Of a stretch of DNA of 64,000 nt, positions 25,347 through 33,875 are shown one piece after another. Positions within the stretch are counted from its first letter, which is position 1. Every line of letters begins with the position of its first letter. Both the position numbers and the translations under genes were made by a program. Where the stretch lies: positions 1 through 64,000 of the forward strand of contig NZ_JAFCKJ010000007.1 in assembly GCF_018130465.1 (NCBI RefSeq), given 5' to 3'. Source of the stretch: Bradyrhizobium canariense. GTDB lineage: Bacteria; Pseudomonadota; Alphaproteobacteria; Rhizobiales; Xanthobacteraceae. The notes under the pieces were generated by a model. The model was not told where the DNA came from. It worked only from the letters and a program-made list of their open reading frames with translations, and made no database searches.

Positions 25347-26003
25347 ATGAGCACGCACGCGGCGACTGTTCTCGTGGCAGGTATCGTGCTTGCGCTGGCC
25401 AGCTCGTCGCCCCACGCAGTCCAGGCGCAGAGCGAGTCTCCGCGGCGGGCCGTCATGGACTCGTCGTCAAAGCCAATCGGAAAAGTTGTGGCAGCCGAGG
25501 GCTCGGTCATCATCGAGCATGTGGGAGCTGTCATTGCCCAGGCAAACGTCCCGGGCGAATCCATCCAGACGAAGATTGGCGATCCGGTCTATTTGGGCGA
25601 TGTGGTTCGAACCGATGCCGACAGTCGGGTCGGCATCAACTTCGTGGACGGAACTTCGTTCAACTTGTCGAGCAACACCCGCATGACGTTGGACGAATAC
25701 GTCTACGAGCCGGCTGGAAAGTCCAATTCGACGATCTTCAACCTGACCAGGGGGACGTTCGTTTTTGTTGCCGGCCAGGTTGCGAAGACCGGCGATATGA
25801 GGATCGAAACGCCGGTGGCCACGATGGGCGTTCGAGGCACCACACCACATGTCGAAATCTCAGATGACGGAACCACCAGGTTTTCCACTCTCATCGAAGA
25901 GGGCAAGAACAAGTATCCGAAGAAGTCCGGCGTCACGGGGGCGCCGCGACCCGAGCAACGGGCCGAGCGCAAGCTCAATCTGAACATCTGCCGCGGGTGC
26001 TAA
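25347..26003 (+). CDS. secreted FecR-domain protein
   Basis: 218 residues with a signal peptide (VAGIVLALASSSPHAVQAQ). The FecR domain spans about residues 45-165: VVAAEGSVIIEHVG, GDPVYLGDVVRTDADSRVGI, FVDGTSFNLSSNTRMTLDEY, GTFVFVAGQVAKTGDMRIET and PVATMGVRGTT. Here the domain is periplasmic and not linked to a sigma factor; free-standing FecR proteins of this kind commonly neighbour large RTX/VCBS adhesins and TPR proteins. It is divergent from the RTX gene and followed after 52 bases by a TPR gene. The extreme C-terminus is Lys/Arg-rich and ends CRGC. Confidence 0.9.
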   Translation: MSTHAATVLVAGIVLALASSSPHAVQAQSESPRRAVMDSSSKPIGKVVAAEGSVIIEHVGAVIAQANVPGESIQTKIGDPVYLGDVVRTDADSRVGINFVDGTSFNLSSNTRMTLDEYVYEPAGKSNSTIFNLTRGTFVFVAGQVAKTGDMRIETPVATMGVRGTTPHVEISDDGTTRFSTLIEEGKNKYPKKSGVTGAPRPEQRAERKLNLNICRGC

Positions 26004-26055
26004 CGCTGGTTCTAGCCTTCGCGCAATCGCCAGATCTCAGAGGACGGGGCCTGAC

Positions 26056-26919
26056 ATGGAATCAAGATCATCCGTCGTCAAAAGCGGAGTGGCGATTGGC
26101 GTCCTGCTGTTGGTTGGCTTGCCAGTCGCGGCCCAGAATTCCAAGGTGAAGAGCAGCTATCTCAGTCATATTGAACCGTGCAACGGGGTGGGTGCCGTCG
26201 CGCTCGATGCCCGGATCGATGCCTGCACGGCTTTCATAGAGGCGCGTCAGGGTACGACGACAGCTCTGGCTATCGCCTATAACAATCGCGGCAATGCCTA
26301 CACCGCAAAGGGCGACTACGACAAAGCCATCCGCGATTTCGATCAGTCGATCGAGCTCAAGCCGACATACGCAAAGGCCTTCAACAACCGCGGTGTGGCT
26401 TACTTGAGGAAAGGCGAATATGAGCGCGCGATCGAAGCCTTTGATGATGCGATCAAGGTCGATCCTGACTATGGAGCGGCCTTCGTCAACCGCGCCGGAA
26501 CCTACCTGAAGAGAAATGACCACCAGCGCGCGGCGCGTGACTACGACGAGGCCATTCGTCTCCAGCCCGATTCGCTGGCCGCACGGAGCGGACGATGTTG
26601 GACCCGGGCGGTGCTCGGTGACTGGCGGGCCGCGCTGGAGGACTGCGACAGAGCGCTTCAATCCGGATCGACCAGCGCTGCCGTGTACGACTCGCGCGGG
26701 CTGATCCACCTGAAGATGGGCGAGTTCGGTGCGGCGATCGCCGACTACAATTCTGCCTTGCGAGCCGCCCCGGAATTGGCGAGCGCGCTTTTTGGCCGTG
26801 GGCTTGCCAAGCTGAAGCAAGGCGACGCGATTGGCGGAAATTCTGACATTTCGACTGCAAAAAAAATTCAGAGGAACATCGGCGACGAGTTTGCGCGCTA
26901 TGGCGTCGGTTACGACTGA
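26056..26919 (+). CDS. periplasmic tetratricopeptide-repeat protein
   Basis: 287 residues with a signal peptide (AIGVLLLVGLPVAAQ), then five to six TPR units from about residue 70 (AIAYNNRGNAYTAKGDYDKA, AKAFNNRGVAYLRKGEYERA, AAFVNRAGTYLKRNDHQRAA, AVYDSRGLIHLKMGEFGAAI). Two Cys early in the mature part (EPCNGVG and DACTAF) could pair. TPR proteins are scaffolds; this one lies downstream of fecR and probably serves the same surface system as the RTX protein. Confidence 0.9.
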   Translation: MESRSSVVKSGVAIGVLLLVGLPVAAQNSKVKSSYLSHIEPCNGVGAVALDARIDACTAFIEARQGTTTALAIAYNNRGNAYTAKGDYDKAIRDFDQSIELKPTYAKAFNNRGVAYLRKGEYERAIEAFDDAIKVDPDYGAAFVNRAGTYLKRNDHQRAARDYDEAIRLQPDSLAARSGRCWTRAVLGDWRAALEDCDRALQSGSTSAAVYDSRGLIHLKMGEFGAAIADYNSALRAAPELASALFGRGLAKLKQGDAIGGNSDISTAKKIQRNIGDEFARYGVGYD

Positions 26920-26955
26920 GTTGGCCCGGTGAGGCGGAACTAATCGGAGGTGAAT

Positions 26956-27162
26956 ATGGTTGCAAGGTTCGCGCTCATTCAAACTCACGACGACAGCATT
27001 CGCCGCTATCAGCGGCTGTTGAACACGCAGCTGACGGATCTCGAGCGCGAGTACATCCAGATTCGAATCTCGGAAGAACGATTGACTTGCAGTCAATTCG
27101 CGAAAACGCGCGGCGAGGTGAATTCCTTCCCCGCCAATCGCGGGGGTGATTGGCATTCCTGA
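26956..27162 (+). CDS. small conserved-looking hypothetical protein
   Basis: 68 residues from the ATG at 26956; a GTG two codons earlier is open, but GGAGGT lies 5 bases before the ATG. The first 40 residues (VARFALIQTHDDSIRRYQRL, LNTQLTDLEREYIQIRISEE) form a charged helix pair with no membrane segment. It follows the TPR gene by 36 bases. I cannot assign a function, but the ribosome site and orderly composition favour a real gene. Confidence 0.55.
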   Translation: MVARFALIQTHDDSIRRYQRLLNTQLTDLEREYIQIRISEERLTCSQFAKTRGEVNSFPANRGGDWHS

Positions 27163-27184
27163 CGGTGCGGGCGACGACCGGGCG

Positions 27185-27199
27185 TTAACACCTCCTTAA
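27185..27199 (+). promoter_or_regulatory. CtrA-type box upstream of the large TPR gene (distal)
   Basis: TTAA-CACCTCC-TTAA, exact 7-base spacing. It is one of two full boxes, 97 bases apart, ahead of the large TPR gene. Confidence 0.55.
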
Positions 27200-27281
27200 C
27201 CACTTGCTCTCCAAATTCGCAAGGCGAACGCTTCAGCCCGCAGGCATGCGTCGCACTGCGCCGGTTCAAGTCGCCACAGCA

Positions 27282-27296
27282 TTAACAAGTCCTTAA
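27282..27296 (+). promoter_or_regulatory. CtrA-type box upstream of the large TPR gene (proximal)
   Basis: TTAA-CAAGTCC-TTAA, exact 7-base spacing. It directly abuts a TTG codon at 27297, which argues that translation starts further downstream. Confidence 0.55.
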
Positions 27297-27320
27297 TTGG
27301 CAAAACCTACATTCGACGCC

Positions 27321-30300
27321 ATGGGCCGGCGCCATGTGCCGGTATGGGTCGTCGAACTGGAAGAAATACCGCCAATGGCGCGAGAGGCTGCCGCTGGATT
27401 TGTGTCGCGAGCCCGCGCCCTGGCGCGAGGGCTGTCGAGTCATGTCCGCGCGGCGCCGGTGCTCGCGGTCTGCCTGCTGATCGGTCTCGGCGCGCCCGCC
27501 TGTGCCGCCGATGCTGTCCGGGGCGAGGCGACTTTCTCGGCCGGCGGCGGCTTTGCCCGTCTCGTGATCAAGCTCGGCGAGGACGTCCCCTCCGAGGTGA
27601 CGACGGCTGGCTCCATTCTCGTCATCCGCTTCGACCGGGCGGTCGACGTTCCCGTCGATCGGGTCCCGGAAGGCGCGCCCGACTACGTCAACTCCGCCCG
27701 CCGCGATCCCGACGGCGGCGCCATCCGCCTGTCGCTGGCGCGGCGCGTCACCGTCAACACCATGAATGCCGGCGAACGCACCTTCATCGACCTCTTGCCG
27801 GAGGGATGGAAGGGGCCGCCGCCGAGCCTGCCCATGGACGTGGTCAAGGAGCTCGCCGAGCGCGCGCGCGTCGCCGAACGCGCGCTGCGCGCCCAGCGCG
27901 CCGCGGCGGAGAGCAAGAAGCGTCCGCAGATCCGCGTGCGCGCCTCGGTGCAGCCGACCTTCGTCCGTTTCGTGTTCGAGATGCCCGACGGCGTCGGCGT
28001 GTCCTCCGTGCTCAACGAGCAGAAGCTCACGCTCGCCTTCAACGCCAACCTCAATTTCGATCTGGCGGACGCGGTCGTCGCAGCGCCGCCGAACGTCGCC
28101 TCGATCAAGCAGAAGGCCGACATCGACCAGACCAGTGTCGAGATCGCGCTGATCGGCGATTCCGACGTGCATTCGTTCCGCGACGAGAAGAACTACGTCG
28201 TCGACATCTCCTTCCAGCCGGACAGGGGCAAGATGGCCGCGACGGCCGAGGCGGCGATCGCGCAGGCCAAGCCTGCCGTTCACGGACCTGCGCCTGAAAA
28301 GCCGGCGGCCGAGAAGCCGAAGGACGCGCATCGCGAGATCGCGCCGCCGACCTCCGAGACGATCGCGCGCGAAGCCAGGATCGATGTCAAGCCCGAGGTG
28401 AAGCCGGAAGCGCCCGCCGCCATGCCGCCCGCCGAAGCGCCGAAATCGATGCCGGCTCCCGCGTCCGAAGCCGCGCACGCTGCGGAAGCGCCCAAGGAAG
28501 CGTCCAAGGAAGCGCCCAAGGAGATCTCGAAGCCTGCGACCCCTGCGGCGGAAGCCGCGGTCGCGCCTGCCAAGCCGGTCATGGCCGAAGCGCCTAAAGA
28601 GGTCGTGAAGGAAGCTGCCAAGGAACCGGTCAAGGAAGCCGTCAAGGCTGCGCCAGCAGAGGCGCCCGCCATGCCGCAGCCCACTGTTGCCAGCGTCGAT
28701 GCCCGCCGCGACAGCGACGGCCTGCGCGTGACCTTCCCGCTTCAGGTCGCAACGCCCGCGGCGGCGTTCCGCCGCGGCGACACCATCTGGCTGGTGTTCG
28801 ATACGCCGAAGCCGATCGACGTCGAGGCGATCCGTACCAAGGGTGGTGCGATGATCGGCGAGGTCGGCCGCATCCCGCTCGACAAGGGACAGGCGGTGCG
28901 CATCCGTCTCACCCGGCCGCTGGTCTATTCGCTGACGAGCGAGGAGGTCGGCAAGGAGACCAACTGGCTCTTGACCCTCGCCGACAAGATCCAGGCCACG
29001 CCGCTGCCGCTGATGATGTCGCGCAACATCACCGACCCCGCGCTCGCCAACATCGCGATCCCCTTCGCCAACCCCGGCCTTCTGCACAAGCTCACCGATC
29101 CCGACGCCGGCGACACGCTCTATGTCATCACCGCGCAGCGGCCGGTGCGCGGCTTCATCAAGCGGCAGGACCTCGTCGATCTCGCGCTGCTGGAATCCGC
29201 GCATGGCATCGCGATCCGGCCGAATTCCGACGAGGTCGGCGTCGAGGTCGGGTCCGACAAGGTCATCCTCGGCAAGAAGGGCGGGCTGACGCTGTCGCCG
29301 GTCGACATCTCGGCCGAGCGTGCCCCGACCGCAGTGCGGCCGATCTTCAGCCCCGAAGGCTGGCGCAAGGGCCAGTCGGAAAACTTCATAGCGCGCCAGA
29401 ACGAGCTGATCACGGCGATTGCCAACGTCGAGCCGGCGATGCGTTCGCTGCCGCGGCTCGACCTCGCGCAGTTCTACATGTCGCGCGCGATGTACCACGA
29501 GGCCAAGGCCGTCACCGAATTGATGCTGGCCGATCCCCTCAACAAGGAGGAGAGCGGTGCGCTGATCATGCATGCGATCGCGGGCATCCTGATCGGCCGG
29601 CCGGCGCAGGGCCTGAAGGACCTCGCCAACCCCGTGATCGGCAACAGCCACGATTCTCAGCTCTGGAAGGCGCTCGCCTATGCGCGCCAGGGCAAATGGG
29701 CGGACGCGCGCGAGAAGTTCAAGAACGTCGAATTCGCCATCGCCTCGCTGCCGCTCGACATCCAGCGCATCGTGACGATGGAGGCGATGCGCGCTTCGCT
29801 CGAGGTGAAGGACTATGCCGGCGCCTCCAAGCGCCGCAGCGAGCTCGAGGTGGTCGGCGTCTCGCCCGAGGCCGCGCCCGGCTTCGCCGTGCTGCGCGGC
29901 CGGCTCGCCGAGGCGCTCGGCCACGACAAGGACGCGCTCGACGACTACAAGTTCGCGGTCGGCTCGTCCGACCGGCCGGCTGCGGCCGAGGCCAAGCAGC
30001 TCGAGGTCGCGCTGCGGCAGAAGCGCGACGAGATCAGCAAGGAAGACGCGCTGCGCGAGCTCGAAACGCTCTCGATGACCTGGCGCGGCGACTCGATCGA
30101 GGTCAAGACGCTCCAGATGCTGTCGCAGATGTTTGCCGAGAACGGGCGCTACCGGGACGCGCTCACCGCGGCGCGTACCGCGACAAGGCTGCAGCCGAAC
30201 GCGGATGCCTCGCGCCAGGCGCAGGACCTCGCCTCCGACCTGTTCACGCAGATATTCCTGGGGCCCAAGGGCGACGAGTTGCCGCCGGTCGAAGCGCTCG

Positions 30301-31127
30301 GGATGTTCTACGAGTTCCGCGAGCTGACGCCGATCGGTCGCCGCGGCGACGAACTGATCCGACGCCTCGCCGACCGTCTCGCCTCGATCGATCTGCTCGA
30401 CCAGGCCGCCGAACTCCTGCAGTATCAGGTCGACCACCGCCTCGAAGGCGCGGCGCGTGCACAAGTCGCCGCGCGCCTCTCCATGATTTATCTCGCCAAC
30501 CGCAGACCCGACATGGCGATCACGGCGTTGCGCGCGAGCCGTATCAATGACCTCTCCGGCGAGCTGCGGCAGCAACGCCTGCTGCTCGAGGCGCGTGCGC
30601 AGAGCGACGTCGGCCGCCACGATCTCGCGCTCGACATCGTCTCCAACGTCTCGGGGCGCGAGGTGCTGCGCCTGCGCTCCGACATCTTCTGGGCCGCGCG
30701 GCGCTGGCGTGAATCCGCCGAGCAGATCGAGCTCTATTACGGCGAGCGTTTCCGTGACTTCAAGCCGCTCAACGCGGTGGAAAAGAGCGACATCATCCGC
30801 GCCGCCGTCGGCTATGCGCTCGCCGACGACTCGATCGGCCTGTCGCGCTTCCGCGAGAAATATGCTCCGCTGATGAGCGAGAGCGCCGATCGGCTCGCTT
30901 TCGACATCGCGAGCAAGCCGACCGGCGCCTCCAGCGCCGAATTCGCCGATATCGCCAAGCTGGCTGCCAGCGTCGACACGCTCGACGGCTTCCTGCGCGA
31001 GATGAAGCAGCGCTTCCCTGACGCCTCCGCCCGCGCGCCGGCCTCGCCGCAGGCCAAGGACGAGTCCGACCACACCGGCTCGCTGCCCACGATCCCCGTC
31101 GTGCGGCAGATCAAGATGACGCGGTAG
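27321..31127 (+). CDS. very large TPR-containing envelope protein of the flagellar cluster
   Basis: About 1268 residues from the ATG at 27321; starts at 27297 (TTG) and 27375 (ATG, with the cleanest signal peptide: AAPVLAVCLLIGLGAPACA) are alternatives. The N-terminal region (about 50-310) is beta-rich, with an AMIN-like look (FSAGGGFARLVIKLGE, RIRLTRPLVYSLTSEE-type strands recur later). Then comes an Ala/Pro/Lys/Glu low-complexity linker with EAPKE and KEA repeats (about 310-460), and a second beta-rich part. The rest is an all-helical TPR-like region (AKAVTELMLADPLNKEESGA, RYRDALTAARTATRLQPNAD). It sits between flagellar units with two CtrA boxes in front. Function unknown; a periplasmic scaffold is the simplest reading. 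Confidence 0.88.
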   Translation: MGRRHVPVWVVELEEIPPMAREAAAGFVSRARALARGLSSHVRAAPVLAVCLLIGLGAPACAADAVRGEATFSAGGGFARLVIKLGEDVPSEVTTAGSILVIRFDRAVDVPVDRVPEGAPDYVNSARRDPDGGAIRLSLARRVTVNTMNAGERTFIDLLPEGWKGPPPSLPMDVVKELAERARVAERALRAQRAAAESKKRPQIRVRASVQPTFVRFVFEMPDGVGVSSVLNEQKLTLAFNANLNFDLADAVVAAPPNVASIKQKADIDQTSVEIALIGDSDVHSFRDEKNYVVDISFQPDRGKMAATAEAAIAQAKPAVHGPAPEKPAAEKPKDAHREIAPPTSETIAREARIDVKPEVKPEAPAAMPPAEAPKSMPAPASEAAHAAEAPKEASKEAPKEISKPATPAAEAAVAPAKPVMAEAPKEVVKEAAKEPVKEAVKAAPAEAPAMPQPTVASVDARRDSDGLRVTFPLQVATPAAAFRRGDTIWLVFDTPKPIDVEAIRTKGGAMIGEVGRIPLDKGQAVRIRLTRPLVYSLTSEEVGKETNWLLTLADKIQATPLPLMMSRNITDPALANIAIPFANPGLLHKLTDPDAGDTLYVITAQRPVRGFIKRQDLVDLALLESAHGIAIRPNSDEVGVEVGSDKVILGKKGGLTLSPVDISAERAPTAVRPIFSPEGWRKGQSENFIARQNELITAIANVEPAMRSLPRLDLAQFYMSRAMYHEAKAVTELMLADPLNKEESGALIMHAIAGILIGRPAQGLKDLANPVIGNSHDSQLWKALAYARQGKWADAREKFKNVEFAIASLPLDIQRIVTMEAMRASLEVKDYAGASKRRSELEVVGVSPEAAPGFAVLRGRLAEALGHDKDALDDYKFAVGSSDRPAAAEAKQLEVALRQKRDEISKEDALRELETLSMTWRGDSIEVKTLQMLSQMFAENGRYRDALTAARTATRLQPNADASRQAQDLASDLFTQIFLGPKGDELPPVEALGMFYEFRELTPIGRRGDELIRRLADRLASIDLLDQAAELLQYQVDHRLEGAARAQVAARLSMIYLANRRPDMAITALRASRINDLSGELRQQRLLLEARAQSDVGRHDLALDIVSNVSGREVLRLRSDIFWAARRWRESAEQIELYYGERFRDFKPLNAVEKSDIIRAAVGYALADDSIGLSRFREKYAPLMSESADRLAFDIASKPTGASSAEFADIAKLAASVDTLDGFLREMKQRFPDASARAPASPQAKDESDHTGSLPTIPVVRQIKMTR

Positions 31128-31271
31128 TTTGCAAGGTCGTTAGCAGGTCTATGCGACCTAACCGCATGCTGGTGCAGATCGGCGATCACCTCAGCAAGCA
31201 GTACGACGCGAAGGGGGAGGGCGGGCGCTGCCGTACCGCGCGAAGCGCAGCCGGACTGGTCGCCCATTCTC

Positions 31272-31360
31272 CGTCATCGTGAGCGCAGCGAAGCAATCCA
31301 AAGTATATCAGCGGCAGCAGCCTGGATTGTTTCGTCGCGAGGACACCTCGCAACGACAGG
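31272..31360. repeat. dispersed palindromic repeat, copy 2 (degenerate)
   Basis: Same family as the 13.2 kb element: CGTCATCGTGAGCGCAGCG and onward, with a CCTGGATTGTTTCGTCGCGA right arm. The right arm is the variant with GAGGACACCTCGCAACGACA. It lies in the convergent space between the large TPR gene and fliP. Confidence 0.8.
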
Positions 31361-31373
31361 GAGGGGAGGGCCG

Positions 31374-32129
31374 CTACCCCCCGTAACTCTGCACCAGGCT
31401 CCCTGCCACCAGCGACCAGCCGTCGACCAGCACGAAGAAGATCAGCTTGAACGGCAGCGAGATCGTCGCCGGCGGCAGCATCATCATGCCCATCGACATC
31501 AGCACGGAAGCGACGACGAGGTCGATGATCAGGAAGGGGAGGAACAGCAGAAAGCCGATCTCGAAGGCACGCTTCAGCTCCGAGATCATGAAGGCGGGGA
31601 CGAGGATGCGTAGGCCGAGCTCGTCGGGGGTTGCCGGCGGCGGCTCGCCGGAGAGATCCAGGAACAGCTTGAGGTCCTTCTCGCGCACGTTCTTCTGCAT
31701 GAAGCCGCGCAGGGGGACGGAGGCACGCTGAAGCGCGTCCTCGACGCTGAGCTGATTGGCGACGAGCGGACGGATGCCTTCGTCGTAGGATTTCTGCAGG
31801 ACGGGTCCCATCACGAAGAAGGTGAGGAACATCGCGAGCGCGATGATCACCGAGTTCGGCGGCGCGGTCGCCGTGCCCATCGCGGTGCGCAGCAGCGACA
31901 GCACGACCACGATGCGCGTGAACGACGTCATCATGATCAGGATCGACGGTGCGATCGACAGCACCGTGAGCAGCGCGATCAGCTGGATCGCGCGCTCGGT
32001 GACGCCGCCCCCGCCTGCGCCGCCGAGATTGATGCTGATGTCCTGCGCATGCGCCGGCATCGCGAGCGATGCCGCGCCGACCAGGACAGAAAGAAGAAAA
32101 ACTCTACGCGGGAGGGCCGGCAGCCTCAC
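31374..32129 (-). CDS. fliP: flagellar export gate protein FliP
   Basis: 251 residues with a signal sequence (FLLSVLVGAASLAMPAHA) and four membrane segments. FliP hallmarks: ALLTVLSIAPSILIMMTSFT, RIVVVLSLLRTAMGT, PPNSVIIALAMFLTFFVMGP, LVPAFMISELKRAFEIGFLL and SMGMMMLPPATISLPFKLIF. With FliQ and FliR it forms the export channel. Its start overlaps the fliO stop (ATGA). Confidence 0.97.
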   Translation of the reverse strand: MRLPALPRRVFLLSVLVGAASLAMPAHAQDISINLGGAGGGGVTERAIQLIALLTVLSIAPSILIMMTSFTRIVVVLSLLRTAMGTATAPPNSVIIALAMFLTFFVMGPVLQKSYDEGIRPLVANQLSVEDALQRASVPLRGFMQKNVREKDLKLFLDLSGEPPPATPDELGLRILVPAFMISELKRAFEIGFLLFLPFLIIDLVVASVLMSMGMMMLPPATISLPFKLIFFVLVDGWSLVAGSLVQSYGG

Positions 32130-33106
32130 GAAGAGGGCTTCGGACGGCCGAGTAGCGAGGCCATCTCGTCTTCGAGATTTTCAAAGCTGGTCTTTTCCGG
32201 GGCCGGCTTTGCGGGCGGGGCCGGTGGTGCCGGCGGCTCGCTGCGGGCCACACGCGGGGGAGCGGCCGGGGGCTCCGGTGCGACCGGAGGGGCCAGCGTC
32301 TCGCCGGCGGGCCGGCGCAGCGCAGCTTCGAGCCGTTGGGCCATCTCTGCGAGATTCTGTTCGGCGCTCGATGGCGCCGCAGGAGCGGGTGCCGGCGGCG
32401 GAACGGGCGGAGCCTGCGGCACAGGCGGCGGAGGAGGAGGAGGCGCGGCTGCGCGCTCGGCGCGCACTGGAGGCACCTTCACCGGCTCGCTCTGGCGCGG
32501 CGGACGCGGCATCAGAGGGGGTTCGTTGCGCGCAACGCGCGGCGGAATAGGTTCGGGACGCAGCTCGCGCTCGGGGCGCGGCGCGATCGGCTCGGAGGTG
32601 AAGCCGGCCAGTGGCGGCTCGTTGCGGCGTTCGGCCAGCGCGGGAGCGGGCCGGCGCACTTCGTCGGCGAAGGAGGGGCGCGCGGGCCGCGGCGGCGGCT
32701 CGGGCATTTGCGGTTCGGGATGATCGAGCAGTTCGGGCCGGGGTGCTTCGTCGGCCCAGCTGCTGGTATCAGGCATCGGCGCAAGACGCGGCGGCTCGGC
32801 GGCATTGGGACGCTGCGGGAGCTGGTCGCGGCCGGGCGCTGCGCGCACGATGTTGGGTTCGACGACAATGTCGGTGGGGCCGCCAATCATCAGAAGATGC
32901 TCGACATTGTCACGTCGGACCAGCACCAGACGGCGGCGGCCGTCGACCGCGGCGGCATCGATCACGGCGAGCCGGGGCATCCGGCCGCGCTGGGTGTTGG
33001 CGCCGAGCCGGCTGGTGGCGAATCGGCGAACCAGCCATGCAGCGACGCCGATCAACGCCAGAACGACGATGAACGCGACGATGAAGGTGATAGGGCTGCC
33101 TTGCAT
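32126..33106 (-). CDS. fliO: FliO-family protein with long proline-rich tail
   Basis: 326 residues from the ATG at 33106, with GGGGA 8 bases before; a TTG at 33121 is an alternative. One membrane segment (ITFIVAFIVVLALIGVAAWL) is followed by the short FliO domain (MPRLAVIDAAAVDGRRRLVL, RRDNVEHLLMIGGPTDIVVE), as in the usual FliO of about 100-150 residues. The remaining roughly 230 residues are Pro/Ala/Arg/Glu-rich and disordered. FliO helps assemble the FliP ring. The minus-strand fliO-fliP pair diverges from flgB. Confidence 0.88.
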   Translation of the reverse strand: MQGSPITFIVAFIVVLALIGVAAWLVRRFATSRLGANTQRGRMPRLAVIDAAAVDGRRRLVLVRRDNVEHLLMIGGPTDIVVEPNIVRAAPGRDQLPQRPNAAEPPRLAPMPDTSSWADEAPRPELLDHPEPQMPEPPPRPARPSFADEVRRPAPALAERRNEPPLAGFTSEPIAPRPERELRPEPIPPRVARNEPPLMPRPPRQSEPVKVPPVRAERAAAPPPPPPPVPQAPPVPPPAPAPAAPSSAEQNLAEMAQRLEAALRRPAGETLAPPVAPEPPAAPPRVARSEPPAPPAPPAKPAPEKTSFENLEDEMASLLGRPKPSS

Positions 33107-33452
33107 ACTTGTCCCCGACAAATGGCGCTCTTCTCGTGCCTGCGGTCAGATGCGCCAACCACCGGCGTACGATGCCCCAAACTGCGATTTCTTAACGTCC
33201 CACGGCAAGTTTTGCCGTCCCCAACTCTTAATAACCCATGAATCGCTCGATCCAAAACGACTTCTTGGCCTGTGCACGCGCCGCCAAGCGGTTGGGTTAA
33301 TGCCGCTTTGGAGGCGTAGAATCACGGGCACGCGCATTCGTGTCCCGGCGGGGGACAATTGCCTGTGCCCTCCTTAACCAGCTGTTAACCATACAGGCGG
33401 CAAATTCTGCCTAGCTTCGGACCTAGTCCGAGAGGCGGAAGGAGCCGCAACG
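33107..33452. other. fliO/flgB divergent intergenic region
   Basis: 346 bases without a credible gene, holding the promoters of fliO-fliP and of flgB-flgC-fliE. A full CtrA-type box lies toward the flgB side. Confidence 0.6.
33374..33388 (+). promoter_or_regulatory. CtrA-type box upstream of flgB
   Basis: TTAA-CCAGCTG-TTAA, exact 7-base spacing, followed by CCAT so that it also contains TTAACCAT. It lies 65 bases before the flgB ATG. Confidence 0.65.
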
Positions 33453-33857
33453 ATGTCCATCAACGATCTTCCGGTGCTATCGGCGCTTCGCACCAAGATG
33501 CAATGGCACCAGGAGCGCCAGCGCGTCCTGTCCGAGAACGTCTCCAATTCCGACACGCCCAAATTCCGGCCGCGCGACCTGGTCGAGCCGAAACTGGACA
33601 AGGCCGGCGCCGTCACGGGTTCGATGGGTCCTTTGGCGCTCACCCGCACCAGCGGTTCCCACATGGCGCCGTCAGGCGCGGCCTCCGGCTTCGACCAGAA
33701 CAAGAATGCGGGTTTTGAGACCCGTCCCGCGGGCAACGCCGTCAATCTCGAAGAGGAGATGATGAAGGCCGCCAGCAACCAGATGGATTATGCGGCGGCG
33801 ACCTCGCTCTATTCGAAGAGCCTGCACCTGCTCAAGACTGCGATCGGTAAAGGCTAG
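33453..33857 (+). CDS. flgB: flagellar proximal rod protein FlgB
   Basis: 134 residues, standard size. It has the rod motif QRVLSENVSNSDTPKFRPRD near the N-terminus and the C-terminal helix MMKAASNQMDYAAATSLYSK. A GGAAGGAG site precedes the ATG. First gene of flgB-flgC-fliE, with flgC 18 bases downstream. FlgB is at the base of the rod. Confidence 0.96.
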   Translation: MSINDLPVLSALRTKMQWHQERQRVLSENVSNSDTPKFRPRDLVEPKLDKAGAVTGSMGPLALTRTSGSHMAPSGAASGFDQNKNAGFETRPAGNAVNLEEEMMKAASNQMDYAAATSLYSKSLHLLKTAIGKG

Positions 33858-33875
33858 AGCTAGAGGAGCCGTATC

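Noticed and set aside
27297-27299. TTG as the start of the large TPR protein
   Set aside because: It directly abuts the CtrA box at 27282-27296, leaving no room for a leader; a downstream ATG is more likely.
27282-31073. A 1263-codon open frame on the minus strand, opposite the large TPR gene
   Set aside because: It is an antisense shadow caused by high GC at third positions: no family motifs, Arg/Leu/Gly/Asp-rich composition. The plus-strand protein has a signal peptide and ordered domains.
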